From Patescibacteria group bacterium (GTDB taxonomy: Bacteria; Patescibacteriota; Minisyncoccia; Moranbacterales; SCTJ01): a stretch of DNA of 32,579 bases. Shown here one piece after another: positions 22,511-30,201 of the stretch (the stretch's first letter is position 1; each line of letters opens with the position of its first letter). The notes under the pieces are model-generated. The model saw only the letters and a list, made by a program, of their open reading frames with translations, had not been told where the DNA came from and did not search any database. The translations under genes were made by a program, and so were the position numbers. Where the stretch lies: positions 1 through 32,579 of the forward strand of contig SCTJ01000005.1 in NCBI GenBank assembly GCA_004297805.1. The letters are read 5' to 3'.

Positions 22511-25003
22511 CTAAATGACAATATTTACCAACCGGCCTGGGACGAAAATGACTTTGCGGATTTCTTTGCCCGTGAGGAATGGTTGCACGCGTTCACTGGC
22601 AAGGGCACTAGTCTTGGCCTCTGCTTCAGCAATATCCGCCGCCACAGTGATGCGATCACGCAGCTTGCCATTCACCTGAACCACTAGTTCGATTTCCTCA
22701 TCGCGGATCAGTTTCGGATTCCACTTCGGCCACTTTTCCAAGAAGATTGATTTCTTGTGACCCAGACGCGACCAAAGTTCATCGGCCATATGCGGCGCGA
22801 ACGGACTAAGAATAACGGCTAACAGCTCATAATCAGCTGCGCGCAATTTTTCCTCCCTATCCATTTCGTTAACTAAAATCATCATCGACGAAACCGCCGT
22901 GTTGAAACGAAAGTTTTCAATATCCTCAGTCACCTTCTTGATGGTTTTGTGCAACAAGTTCTGCAATTTCTGATTGGCCTTATACTTCTTGCCACTAGTA
23001 ACCCTTTCTTGCAATCGCCAGACCTTTTCCAAAAACTTGCGCACCCCGCTCACGCCGGCCGTGCTCCAAGAAATGCTTTGGGTAAACGGCCCCATAAACA
23101 TTTCATAAAGCCGAATGGAGTCCGCTCCAAATTGACTAATGATGTCGTCCGGGTTGATCACATTGCCCCAGCGTTTACTCATCTTGCGCCCATCTTCGGC
23201 CTGAATGAGACCCACATGAATCAGCTTCTTGAACGGCTCCTTGGTGGACACGGCCTTGATGTCGAAAAGGAATTTGTGCCAGAAACGCGCATAGAGCAAA
23301 TGCCGCGTGGCATGTTCAATGCCACCGACATACAGGTCTACCGGCATCCAGTCTTTCTCCTTCTTCTTGTCGATCAGCGCTTTCTTGTTTTTTGGATCAA
23401 TATAGCGAAGGTAGTACCAGCTTGAGCCTGCCCACTGCGGCATGGTGTTAGTTTCACGTCGGCCTTTCTCGCCGCATTTCGGGCACCGGGTGTTTACCCA
23501 TTTGGTGATACCCGCTAGCGGTCCCTCGCCGGTGCCAGTTGTCTCATAGCTTTTCACCTTGGGTAGCTCCAATGGCAAATCTTTTTCACGCATCCCAATC
23601 CAACCAGGATTAAGCAGCTCGCCTTGGGAAAATTCGCCTTTTTTGAACTGGCCGCTCTTGATTTTGTCCGCACAATGCTGGCAAAAAACGAGTGGGAACG
23701 GTTCCCCCCAATATTTTTGACGTGAAAACACCCAATCGCGCATCTTGTAATTTATTTTCCTTTTGCCAAAACCTTTCTTTTCTATGTAATCCTTAATTTT
23801 TTCCTTCGCATCAAAAATATCCAGACCATTCAAGAAATCGCTATTAATCATTTTTCCTTCTTCCTCTTGAACTTGCTCTGCTCGCTCAATCGGAGAGACA
23901 TCACCATCACTACCAACAACTACTCGGATAATGTCTATCCCCATTGCCTTAGCAAACTCAAAATCGCGAGTGTCATGCCCCGGCACACCAACAACTGCAC
24001 CTGTTCCCACGGTAGCCAACACAAAATCACTCAGATACATCGGCATCTTTTTCCCATTTAAGTTATTCACGGCATAGAGTCCCGTGAATACGCCCGTCTT
24101 TTTTCTGCCCTCGGATATCCTATCTAATTCGGTCTTTTTGCTTGTTGCTTCAATATATTTCTTTACTTCCTCCTTATTTGGAAATATATCAACATTTTCT
24201 GCCACAAAATTACTGTCTGGGGCAAGCACGACAAAGGTTGCACCAAAATTAGTGTCAGGACGAGTGGTATAAACGGTGATTGTTTTGTCTATTCCTTTTA
24301 TTGTGTAGGCAATGTCAATGCCTTCGCTGCGTCCGATCCAATTCTTTTGCTGTTCGATAATTTGAGCTTCCCAATCTAATTTTTCTTTATCCAGATCATT
24401 CAACAATCTTTCCGCGTAGTCCGTCATCTTGAGCACCCACTGTCGCATTGGCCTCTGCTCCACGACTGTGCCACAACGCTCACACTCATTCCCCTCCAGA
24501 TCTTCATTTGATAGTACAGTTTTACAACTCGGACACCAATTAACCGGTTCATGAGATTCATAGGCCAGACCCTTCTCAAATAATTTCAAAAATATCCACT
24601 GCGTCCATTTGTAATAACCCGGGTCTGTCGTACTCACTTCCCTGTCCCAATCATAAGTGAAACCAAACATTTCCAGCTGCTTTTTGAAAACCGCTATATT
24701 TTTGTCGACCGCGATACGCGGATGCATTTTCATCTTGAGGGCGTAGTTTTCCGCTGGCAAACCGAAAGCGTCCCAACCCATCGGATGGAGCACACTATAG
24801 CCTTGCAGCATCTTGAAACGCGCCGTCACATCGGTGGCAATATAGCCCTTGGGATGGCCCACATGTAGCCCCGCTCCAGATGGATAGGGAAACATATCCA
24901 AGGCATAGAATTTCTTGGGACGGTTATATTTTTTGTAAACCTTGTTTTTCTCCCAATATTTCTGCCATTTTTTTTCTATTGCCTTTGGATTGTATTTATT
25001 CAT
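22511..25003 (-). CDS. leuS: Leucyl-tRNA synthetase
   Basis: Charges tRNA-Leu. 830 residues, typical for bacterial LeuRS. The class I HIGH motif is HVGH (47-50) in DMFPYPSGAGLHVGHPKGY. The zinc-binding-type cysteines appear in NWCPSCKTVL and ECERCGTVVEQRP. The CP1 editing domain shows VYTTRPDTNFGATFVVLAPD and GTGAVVGVPGHDTRDFEFA. The KMSKS motif is KMSKR (607-611) in EDGRKMSKRWGNVINPDD. The anticodon-binding domain and C-terminal VVQVNGKLRDR end normally. The frame is unbroken. Immediately upstream lies a 25-codon relic starting MEKYNPQKI, which resembles the gene's own start MNKYNPKAI. First gene of leuS-tsaC. Confidence 0.98.
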   Translation of the reverse strand: MNKYNPKAIEKKWQKYWEKNKVYKKYNRPKKFYALDMFPYPSGAGLHVGHPKGYIATDVTARFKMLQGYSVLHPMGWDAFGLPAENYALKMKMHPRIAVDKNIAVFKKQLEMFGFTYDWDREVSTTDPGYYKWTQWIFLKLFEKGLAYESHEPVNWCPSCKTVLSNEDLEGNECERCGTVVEQRPMRQWVLKMTDYAERLLNDLDKEKLDWEAQIIEQQKNWIGRSEGIDIAYTIKGIDKTITVYTTRPDTNFGATFVVLAPDSNFVAENVDIFPNKEEVKKYIEATSKKTELDRISEGRKKTGVFTGLYAVNNLNGKKMPMYLSDFVLATVGTGAVVGVPGHDTRDFEFAKAMGIDIIRVVVGSDGDVSPIERAEQVQEEEGKMINSDFLNGLDIFDAKEKIKDYIEKKGFGKRKINYKMRDWVFSRQKYWGEPFPLVFCQHCADKIKSGQFKKGEFSQGELLNPGWIGMREKDLPLELPKVKSYETTGTGEGPLAGITKWVNTRCPKCGEKGRRETNTMPQWAGSSWYYLRYIDPKNKKALIDKKKEKDWMPVDLYVGGIEHATRHLLYARFWHKFLFDIKAVSTKEPFKKLIHVGLIQAEDGRKMSKRWGNVINPDDIISQFGADSIRLYEMFMGPFTQSISWSTAGVSGVRKFLEKVWRLQERVTSGKKYKANQKLQNLLHKTIKKVTEDIENFRFNTAVSSMMILVNEMDREEKLRAADYELLAVILSPFAPHMADELWSRLGHKKSIFLEKWPKWNPKLIRDEEIELVVQVNGKLRDRITVAADIAEAEAKTSALASERVQPFLTGKEIRKVIFVPGRLVNIVI

Positions 25004-25018
25004 AAAATTTTCAGTCTA

Positions 25019-25096
25019 TTAAGCCAGTTTCGCCTTGCCCCGTACCAAGCTTCGCTTTGGTGCGGGGTCGATTTTCTGAGGGTTATATTTTTCCAT
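25019..25096 (-). pseudogene. Remnant of a second leuS 5' end (or leuS leader ORF)
   Basis: The minus strand from 25096 reads MEKYNPQKI and then runs into a GC-rich hairpin (DPAPKRSLVRGKAKLA) before a TAA stop. LeuRS proteins commonly begin MxKYNPxxIE, and the intact gene 15 nt further on starts MNKYNPKAIEKKW. The codons differ between copies (TAT/TAC, AAC/AAT, CCT/CCA), so this is not a recent duplication. It is probably the decapitated start of an older leuS interrupted by the palindrome. It could alternatively be translated as a leader peptide (two Leu codons, no Leu run). Confidence 0.7.
25038..25067. repeat. Palindromic repeat inside the leuS 5' remnant
   Basis: CCCCG-T-ACCAA, an 8-nt loop, then TTGGT-G-CGGGG: an 11-bp hairpin including one T-G pair. 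It begins just after the homology with the leuS start ends and resembles the CCCCGT/ACGGGG ends in the glmS remnant. Confidence 0.75.
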
Positions 25097-25112
25097 AGCT
25101 AAAATAAAAAGC

Positions 25113-25130
25113 AGTTAAGTATACTTAACT
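25113..25130. promoter_or_regulatory. Perfect 18-bp palindrome between folD and leuS
   Basis: AGTTAAGTATACTTAACT is its own reverse complement. On the minus strand it is followed by GCTTTTTATTTT, so it could be a weak terminator of the trhP-folD unit. Its perfect dyad would also suit a repressor operator upstream of leuS. Nothing else in the 25004-25168 gap beyond this, the remnant and the hairpin. Confidence 0.5.
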
Positions 25131-25168
25131 TACTCTATTTGAGGCTTTTTTTCAACCCAAAGCCGCTT

Positions 25169-26008
25169 TTAACCGCGGGTTTGTTTTTTGAAAGCTAGAT
25201 AGACATTTTGCAAGAGGCAGGCAATCGTCATTGGCCCCACACCTCCCGGCACCGGAGAAATGGCCCGCGCTACCTTGGAAACTGACTTGAGATCAATGTC
25301 ACCGACCACTCTTTGACCAATCTTGGATACGCCACCATCAATTACCACCACGCCCTTTTTGAGCATTTTGCCTCGAATAATTCCGGGCTTTCCAATCGCA
25401 GTAATAACAATATCCGCCTCCTTTAACTTTGATATTTGATATTTGATATTTGAACTTAATACATATTCCGCTTTGATTTTTTTCCGTTGCAAAGTCTTGA
25501 CCATCATTTCGCCAAACATTTGCGAGTTGACTACCCCCACACCGCGCTTGCCTGCCAATTCCCGCTTGTCACTTTCAATCAATTGAAGGATAGCCTGCGG
25601 GAAGGCTGGTACAACTTTATTTTTTCCTTTCACAAACAGCTGGATGTTCTGCCAATGGAAACCATCCACATCTTTGCGAGGATCCACGGCGTTGACGATT
25701 TTCTGGGTATCAAACTTTTTCGGCAACGGCAACTGCACAATAATCCCATGAATATCACGGTCGCGATTCAAATCTTTGATAGCTTGCAAAACATCCTTCT
25801 CCGAATCTTGGGCGCTAAAACTTAACACCCAAAAATCCATACCAATCTCCCCGGCTGCCTTTTGCTTCAACGAAACATACAACTCCGAGGCTTTGTTGTT
25901 GCCTACCAGCACCGCGGCCAAAGCCGGCGCCCGCTGGCTTTTGGCAATGCGGCGCTTGAGATCAGCTAATATTTTGTCGGCGATCGGTCGCCCTTTGAGC
26001 AGTTTCAT
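25169..26008 (-). CDS. folD: FolD: methylenetetrahydrofolate dehydrogenase/cyclohydrolase (divergent cofactor site)
   Basis: Interconverts 5,10-methylene- and 10-formyl-tetrahydrofolate, the one-carbon donor PurH needs. 279 residues, normal length. The catalytic Tyr44-xxx-Lys48 (LYVSLK), VQLPLP (91-96), KDVDGFH and PVPGGVGPMTIA are intact. The NADP-binding GRSxIVGxP loop is replaced by VVNSQMFGEMM (about 159-169), so cofactor binding may differ. In the following strand-loop the usual CHSxT segment is replaced by SSNIKYQISKLKEADI, encoded by three tandem GATATTT units (plus-strand sense, 25431-25451), an AT-rich micro-repeat that has invaded the gene in frame. Overlaps the upstream U32 gene by 4 nt. 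Confidence 0.92.
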   Translation of the reverse strand: MKLLKGRPIADKILADLKRRIAKSQRAPALAAVLVGNNKASELYVSLKQKAAGEIGMDFWVLSFSAQDSEKDVLQAIKDLNRDRDIHGIIVQLPLPKKFDTQKIVNAVDPRKDVDGFHWQNIQLFVKGKNKVVPAFPQAILQLIESDKRELAGKRGVGVVNSQMFGEMMVKTLQRKKIKAEYVLSSNIKYQISKLKEADIVITAIGKPGIIRGKMLKKGVVVIDGGVSKIGQRVVGDIDLKSVSKVARAISPVPGGVGPMTIACLLQNVYLAFKKQTRG

Positions 26009-27291
26009 GCTTTGACCTTTTTACAAATCAGACTAAACGGCTTGATAGTTTTGAGACTTGTTTTGAGAAAGTAGCCTTTACCATGCCCGCCATGCGCCGA
26101 GGCTATTTTCTCCATCTTATCATTATATAGCGAATTGATACGAAATGGAATGTTGCGATTGGGCGTGACAACTTCAATCGAATCTTTGACGCGCAGCGCG
26201 TTGTGCACCTTGATTTTCAGTAGGCCTTTTTTGTTTTCCAACACCTCGCCCACAAATTGGCGTCGTGTGGCCACGTGCGAGTCGTCAAAGTTGTGTTCTG
26301 GCTCCTTGCCCAGCAGAAACCCAGTAGTATAGCCGCGATGCACCAAACTGTTCAGTTCCCGCTGTTGCGCCTGGATAACTTTACGGGCTTTTGATTTCGA
26401 GCCTTTGACTTGGATTTGATCTATCACCTTTCGATAGGCCCGCGTGGCCACCGCCAAATAGAACACGCTTTTGTTGCGCCCCTCAATCTTGAAAGATGTT
26501 ACTCCGGCTTTTTTTAGTTCATCCAAATGGGCCAGTAGGTTCAGGTCCTTGCTGTTGAAAAAATAAGTGCCCTTTTCATCTTCTTCTAAGTCAATTTCAA
26601 ATTCCCCCTTCTCATCCTCCACTGTCATCGCTAACGTTCTACGTTTTGCGCTATGCGCTCCACGATAGCGCCAGCGACAGGCCTGCACGCAATCACCCAG
26701 GTTCGCCGAGCGTCCCGTCATCCACTTGCTGAGGATGCAGCGGCCAGAATAACTCATGCACATCGCTCCATGCACAAAACATTCCAATTCCACGCCGGGA
26801 TTACTTTGGTGGATCTCTTTAATTTCCGACAAACTAACCTCCCGCGCCAAAATTATTCTTTTGATTCCCTGATTCGCCCAAAATTTGACGGCCTCAGCGT
26901 TGGTGGCATTGGCTTGCGTAGAAAGATGAATTTCAGCTTTCGGATAATATTGCTTCACCAAACTCAGAATGCCTGGATCGGAAAGAATAATAGCGTCCGG
27001 TTTGATTCGCCGCAGAAATTGAAGGTGCTTTTTAATCTTGGCCAGATGATGATTATGGGCGTAGATATTGAGCGTAACATAAAACTTTTTCTTTAAGCGG
27101 TGAGCTTCCCTGACCGCCTTTTCCAAATTCTCCTCCGTGAAAGCATTGATGCGCGCCCGCATGGAAAAATCCGGAATACCCGCATAGACCGCATCCGCTC
27201 CATAAACCAGGGCATAGCGCATTTTGTCTGGCGAACCTGCCGGTGCCAGAAGCTCAACCGCCTGATTATTTCGTTTCAGCATCTTTTTCAT
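26005..27291 (-). CDS. trhP: U32 family protein, TrhP (YegQ)-like tRNA hydroxylation enzyme
   Basis: 428 residues. U32 proteins were named peptidases, but TrhP/YegQ acts in prephenate-dependent 5-hydroxyuridine formation at tRNA position 34. Visible: VELLAPAGSPDKMRYALVYG, ADAVYAG, and LSTQANATNAEAVKFWANQG, then RIILAREVSLSEI. The signature ECFVHGAMCMSYSGRCILSK ends in GDCVQACRWRY, with the four cysteines expected to hold an iron-sulfur cluster. FKIEGRNKS and the C-terminal beta domain (HNFDDSH ... FVGEVLENKKG) follow the YegQ pattern, which is longer than the collagenase-like members. Possible TTGACT-containing promoter elements lie upstream. First gene of trhP-folD. Confidence 0.87.
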   Translation of the reverse strand: MKKMLKRNNQAVELLAPAGSPDKMRYALVYGADAVYAGIPDFSMRARINAFTEENLEKAVREAHRLKKKFYVTLNIYAHNHHLAKIKKHLQFLRRIKPDAIILSDPGILSLVKQYYPKAEIHLSTQANATNAEAVKFWANQGIKRIILAREVSLSEIKEIHQSNPGVELECFVHGAMCMSYSGRCILSKWMTGRSANLGDCVQACRWRYRGAHSAKRRTLAMTVEDEKGEFEIDLEEDEKGTYFFNSKDLNLLAHLDELKKAGVTSFKIEGRNKSVFYLAVATRAYRKVIDQIQVKGSKSKARKVIQAQQRELNSLVHRGYTTGFLLGKEPEHNFDDSHVATRRQFVGEVLENKKGLLKIKVHNALRVKDSIEVVTPNRNIPFRINSLYNDKMEKIASAHGGHGKGYFLKTSLKTIKPFSLICKKVKA

Positions 27292-27347
27292 ATATATAAC
27301 CTAGGTCGGGGGGCTCATTTAGTCAATCGATGCCGACTACCCTACGG

Positions 27348-27375
27348 TTGACTGAACAGCTATAATTGTTATAAT
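27348..27375 (+). promoter_or_regulatory. Promoter of tRNA-Asn
   Basis: TTGACT (5/6), 16-nt spacer, perfect TATAAT. The tRNA starts about 120 nt downstream, so a 5' precursor segment with a palindrome is expected. Confidence 0.7.
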
Positions 27376-27431
27376 ACGCCTATTGTTTTCTTGAGAATTT
27401 ACACGCATAAAACACTATTCCACGATAGCTA

Positions 27432-27447
27432 CCTGCCGGCAGGCAGG
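27432..27447. repeat. Short GC palindrome upstream of tRNA-Asn
   Basis: CCTGCCGGCAGGCAGG contains the perfect 12-bp palindrome CCTGCCGGCAGG. It is flanked by a longer inverted pair ATAAAACA (about 27410) and TGTTTTAT (about 27468). Confidence 0.6.
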
Positions 27448-27500
27448 GTTCAACAAAATACGAAGAATGTTTTATTCTGCACAATAAAAAAGCATGAGGC

Positions 27501-27572
<72 letters not shown>

Positions 27573-27602
27573 CTTTGTGCTTTTATTTTTTGGCATAGGT
27601 TC

Positions 27603-27632
27603 TGCGCCCGAGGCGCATCCGCCTTTGGCGGA
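27603..27632. repeat. Doublet of perfect hairpins next to the duplicated tRNA 3' end
   Basis: TGCGCC-CGA-GGCGCA directly followed by TCCGCC-TTT-GGCGGA. The second arm abuts the repeated tRNA tail at 27633, giving a compact REP-doublet-like unit. Confidence 0.85.
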
Positions 27633-27650
27633 GAATCCTGGTCGCGGAGC
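27633..27650 (+). repeat. Direct repeat of the tRNA-Asn 3' end (att-like)
   Basis: GAATCCTGGTCGCGGAGC is identical to 27556-27573 at the end of the tRNA gene. This copy continues CA, so it would encode the CCA end, and it is the copy that precedes the transcription terminator. It may be the original 3' end of the gene, displaced by a 77-bp insertion that restored the tRNA. Confidence 0.85.
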
Positions 27651-27660
27651 CAGATGCATG

Positions 27661-27686
27661 AAGCCACTTATTTTTAGTGGCTTTTT
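27661..27686 (+). terminator. Terminator of the tRNA-Asn transcript
   Basis: AAGCCACT-TATTTTT-AGTGGCTT followed by TTT; clear 8-bp stem. Confidence 0.85.
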
Positions 27687-27769
27687 GCTTTTTATTAACC
27701 AAGAGTCGCGGTTTCAAAATAAGAAATAAGCCGATCCTTTGGATATCTGAATGAGATTAAAACTTATGA

Positions 27770-27775
27770 TATAAT
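27770..27775 (+). promoter_or_regulatory. -10 box for the ICMT-like gene, leaderless arrangement
   Basis: Perfect TATAAT only 6 nt before ATG 27782, so the transcript would start at or next to the start codon. The -35 is poor. Confidence 0.5.
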
Positions 27776-27781
27776 TAATCT

Positions 27782-28343
27782 ATGGCAAACTTTCATTTAT
27801 TGCTTATTATCGCTTGCTTTCTAGTCATGGCTGTTACTTGGGTAGCAACTGCTTTTTCTACCAAGCGAGTGGCCAAAAAAATCCGGAGGATGGATTTTGC
27901 GTTTTATTTTCTATGTGACCATAATCTTGTTTATTTATCTGCAAAAGAATATTGATTTTTTAGCAATTAGTTTGTGGCCAAAAACATTGGCAACTTATAT
28001 CGTCGCTGACATTGCCACATTTGCAGGTTTACTTATGATGTTTTCGGGGCGGTTATCTCTAGGTAAAAACTGGAGTGCAAATATTGTAATAAAAGAAAGT
28101 CATGAACTAGTTACCAGTGGGCCATATGCCTATGTTCGCCATCCGATTTACAGCGGCTTAATTTTAATGGTTTTAGGAGTTGTTTTGTATGTTGATACGT
28201 TGGGCTGGCTAGCATTCTTTGTTATATTTTTCCTTGGTGCTTATTATAAAGCTCGGAAAGAAGAGAAAATATTAACAGATCATTTCCCGGGCTATCTTGA
28301 ATACAAAAATAAGGTTAAGGCGCTGATTCCATTCATATTTTAA
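27782..28343 (+). CDS. Isoprenylcysteine carboxyl methyltransferase-like membrane protein, +1 frameshift in an A7 run
   Basis: The C-terminal part, open from TTG 27897, contains the ICMT/PEMT signature VTSGPYAYVRHPIYSGLILM and FPGYLEYKNKVKALIPFIF, with about four membrane helices. It lacks the family's first helix. That helix is encoded upstream in another frame from ATG 27782: MANFHLLLIIACFLVMAVTW, then AFSTKRVAKK. The two frames join if one A of the seven at 27875-27881 is skipped, giving AKK-SGGWILRFIFYV and a protein of about 186 residues, the normal family size. The cause could be a sequencing error, a recent mutation, or slippage at A7. Members of this family methylate small hydrophobic or thiol substrates; the target here is unknown. 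Confidence 0.75.
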
Positions 28344-28487
28344 TCTTGCAATAACTTTTCCGGATATTTTAAGCAACATTCGGGCACCAGTCGAGAACCG
28401 TCCTCGATTTATATTGCTCTGAAATTCGGTTGAATTAAGCAGCGAGAGGTGGTAAAGTCGAGATGTAGCATAAATCATCTTAAAAGT

Positions 28488-29228
28488 ATGAAAGGATATA
28501 AAATTTTAGCCATAGATGAAACGGGCAAGGCCAGCCTAACGCACAAGTCAAAAAACTTCGTTTTGTCCGGAATAATAATTCCTGAAAGTTTTAAGCCCAG
28601 GCTAAACAAGGCTATGTGCAAACTAAAAAAGAAGCATTTCGACAATGAAGAGCTTGTTTTTCACTGCAGGGACATGATTCGCAAAAAGGGGCCCTTTGCT
28701 TGTTTGCGTGAAGATGCAAATAAGGAAATACAATTTTGGTCAGAGTTCACTGCCATTCTAAACGCCGATGCCATATCTTTGGCTTTCGTGATAGCGGACA
28801 AGACTAAAGCTAAAAAATTGGGATGGAACGAAATAGCAATACTTCGAAAAGCCTACAATAAAATTTTGGAAGAATTTGTGAAAAATCATCTGGATACTGC
28901 TACTAGCGGCAAAATAATAGTTGAGTCAGATTCATCCCAAGACAAATATCTGATAGAGGCACACGCGAGATTACAAGCAACCGGAATACCATCAGAAGGC
29001 ATCAGCGGTTCGGATTATCGTGGAAAAATAACCTCGCTGAGTTTGGTAAATAAGCTGAATTTGGATGACGATATACAGATAGCGGATAGTTTGGCCTTAA
29101 TGGCAGATATGATATATGAAATGAAAATTGGAAAACTGAAGAAACTTACAGCAGTTGAGCGGATGATGAAAAGACTAATTGAACGAAAAATGAAGAATAA
29201 GCTGGGAATATTTGAAATACTTGCCTAA
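28488..29228 (+). CDS. DUF3800 domain protein
   Basis: 246 residues from ATG 28488 (an in-frame GTG at 28449 is possible). DUF3800 proteins have an RNase H-like fold. The expected acidic residues are in ILAIDETGKAS (N-terminal Asp/Glu), IIVESDSSQD and the terminal DDDIQIADSLALMAD, which matches the family's xQxAD block. Other segments: FVLSGIIIPESF, AISLAFVIADKTKA, and a basic helical end (RMMKRLIERKMKNK). The family is often encoded on mobile or defence-rich DNA, and its activity is not well established. Here it stands alone in the accessory block, between the ICMT-like gene and a pair of 43-bp repeats. Identification is from motif layout. Confidence 0.8.
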   Translation: MKGYKILAIDETGKASLTHKSKNFVLSGIIIPESFKPRLNKAMCKLKKKHFDNEELVFHCRDMIRKKGPFACLREDANKEIQFWSEFTAILNADAISLAFVIADKTKAKKLGWNEIAILRKAYNKILEEFVKNHLDTATSGKIIVESDSSQDKYLIEAHARLQATGIPSEGISGSDYRGKITSLSLVNKLNLDDDIQIADSLALMADMIYEMKIGKLKKLTAVERMMKRLIERKMKNKLGIFEILA

Positions 29229-29230
29229 AT

Positions 29231-29352
29231 AAAAAATCGGCCATGGCTATCCGCACATATACCGATTCTTTATACACAATAATACACTGTTTTCATGAAA
29301 AATACAACAAAAAAATCGGCCATGGCTATCCGCACATATACCGATTCTTTAT
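29231..29352 (+). repeat. Two perfect 43-bp direct repeats (79-bp period), hairpin-forming
   Basis: Copies at 29231-29273 and 29310-29352 are identical; each starts AAAAAATCGGCCATGGCTAT and ends ACCGATTCTTTAT. Within each, AATCGG and CCGATT pair around a 21-nt loop, then CTTT, so each could be a terminator-like hairpin. The 36-nt stretch after copy 1 and the sequence after copy 2 are similar but diverged, so this is a tandem duplication with a conserved core rather than a CRISPR repeat pair. The rest of the gap to 29582 holds only a terminator and AT-rich DNA. Confidence 0.85.
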
Positions 29353-29494
29353 CCCTCATAATATGCTTTTTTACATAAAATGTCAAGTAACCGGAATAAC
29401 CTGTCTCAGAAGGGTAAGCTTACTGATATCCCGGATAATAATAGGCCAATTTAAGGTTCTAGGTTCATTCACTAAGCGGAGCAAATTGCAAACG

Positions 29495-29517
29495 ATGGCC
29501 TATTATGGCCATTTTTT
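29495..29517 (+). terminator. Terminator upstream of the DHFR-like gene
   Basis: ATGGCC-TATTAT-GGCCAT followed by TTTTTT. It would end transcription coming from DUF3800 and the 43-bp repeats. Confidence 0.75.
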
Positions 29518-29582
29518 ATTTGTGGAATTATTGTCACCAAAGAATGTATTAGCTTGTGTCAATAATAATTTATAAACAGCAT

Positions 29583-30179
29583 ATGAGAAAAATTATTGTT
29601 CTCGAGTTTCTTTCGCTGGACGGCGTGATGCAGGCGCCTGGCGGACCGGAAGAAGACACTTCGGGTGGTTTCAAATATGGTGGATGGACGGTTCCCTATT
29701 TCGATGACTTCGCGGGCAAACTCATGGGTGAGCAAATGAGCAAACCGGCTGATCTGCTTTTGGGCCGAAAAACATTTGAAATATTCGCCGCCTATTGGCC
29801 TCAGCATGAAAGTGGCTGGCCGGGCATCAACACGATGACCAAGTATGTTGCTTCAACTACCCTGACCAGTCACGAATGGCAAAACTCCGTCTTTTTTAAA
29901 GGAAATGTGGTGGAGAAAATAAAGAAACTCAAAGCGCAAACTGGCCCTGATTTTCAGGTGTACGGTAGCGGCAATCTCATGCAGACATTAATGCAGCATG
30001 ATTTGGTAGATGAATTTTGGCTCAAAATATTTCCGGTGACACTTGGCCAAGGAAAACGCTTGTTTGCAGAAGGCACTCTCCCTGCCGCCTTCACCCTGGA
30101 GAAATCGCAGACATCACCCAAAGGGGTTATCTTTGCCTCTTACAAACGGGCGGGGGAAGTTAAAACCGGGTCGTTTTGA
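29583..30179 (+). CDS. DHFR/RibD C-terminal-like reductase (YyaP/YwjB type)
   Basis: 198 residues from ATG 29583. The start MRKIIVLEFLSLDGVMQAPG is the family hallmark. Then come GGFKYGGWTVPYFDD, ADLLLGRKTFEIFAAYWP (nucleotide-binding-type GRxTxE), VYGSGNLMQTLMQHDLVDEF and LKIFPVTLGQGKRLF. This fold groups DHFR with the riboflavin reductase RibD, but these stand-alone proteins have no proven common substrate, so neither DHFR nor RibD activity should be assumed. A TATAAA box lies 6 nt before the start codon, suggesting a leaderless message. The next gene begins 22 nt after the stop, so the two may be co-transcribed. Confidence 0.88.
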   Translation: MRKIIVLEFLSLDGVMQAPGGPEEDTSGGFKYGGWTVPYFDDFAGKLMGEQMSKPADLLLGRKTFEIFAAYWPQHESGWPGINTMTKYVASTTLTSHEWQNSVFFKGNVVEKIKKLKAQTGPDFQVYGSGNLMQTLMQHDLVDEFWLKIFPVTLGQGKRLFAEGTLPAAFTLEKSQTSPKGVIFASYKRAGEVKTGSF

Positions 30180-30201
30180 TAAAATAGGCTTTCCATAAAA
30201 C

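Noticed and set aside
26005-27291. Secreted collagenase-type U32 peptidase
   Set aside because: Length, cysteine pattern and signature match YegQ/TrhP tRNA hydroxylation proteins, and there is no signal peptide.
29231-29352. Two-repeat CRISPR-like array (43-bp repeat, 36-bp spacer)
   Set aside because: Only two copies, no cas genes, and the so-called spacer resembles the sequence after copy 2, so this is a diverged tandem duplication.
29231-29352. Type III toxin-antitoxin RNA repeats
   Set aside because: The neighbouring gene is DUF3800, not a ToxN-like protein, and the repeats lie downstream of it rather than upstream of a toxin.
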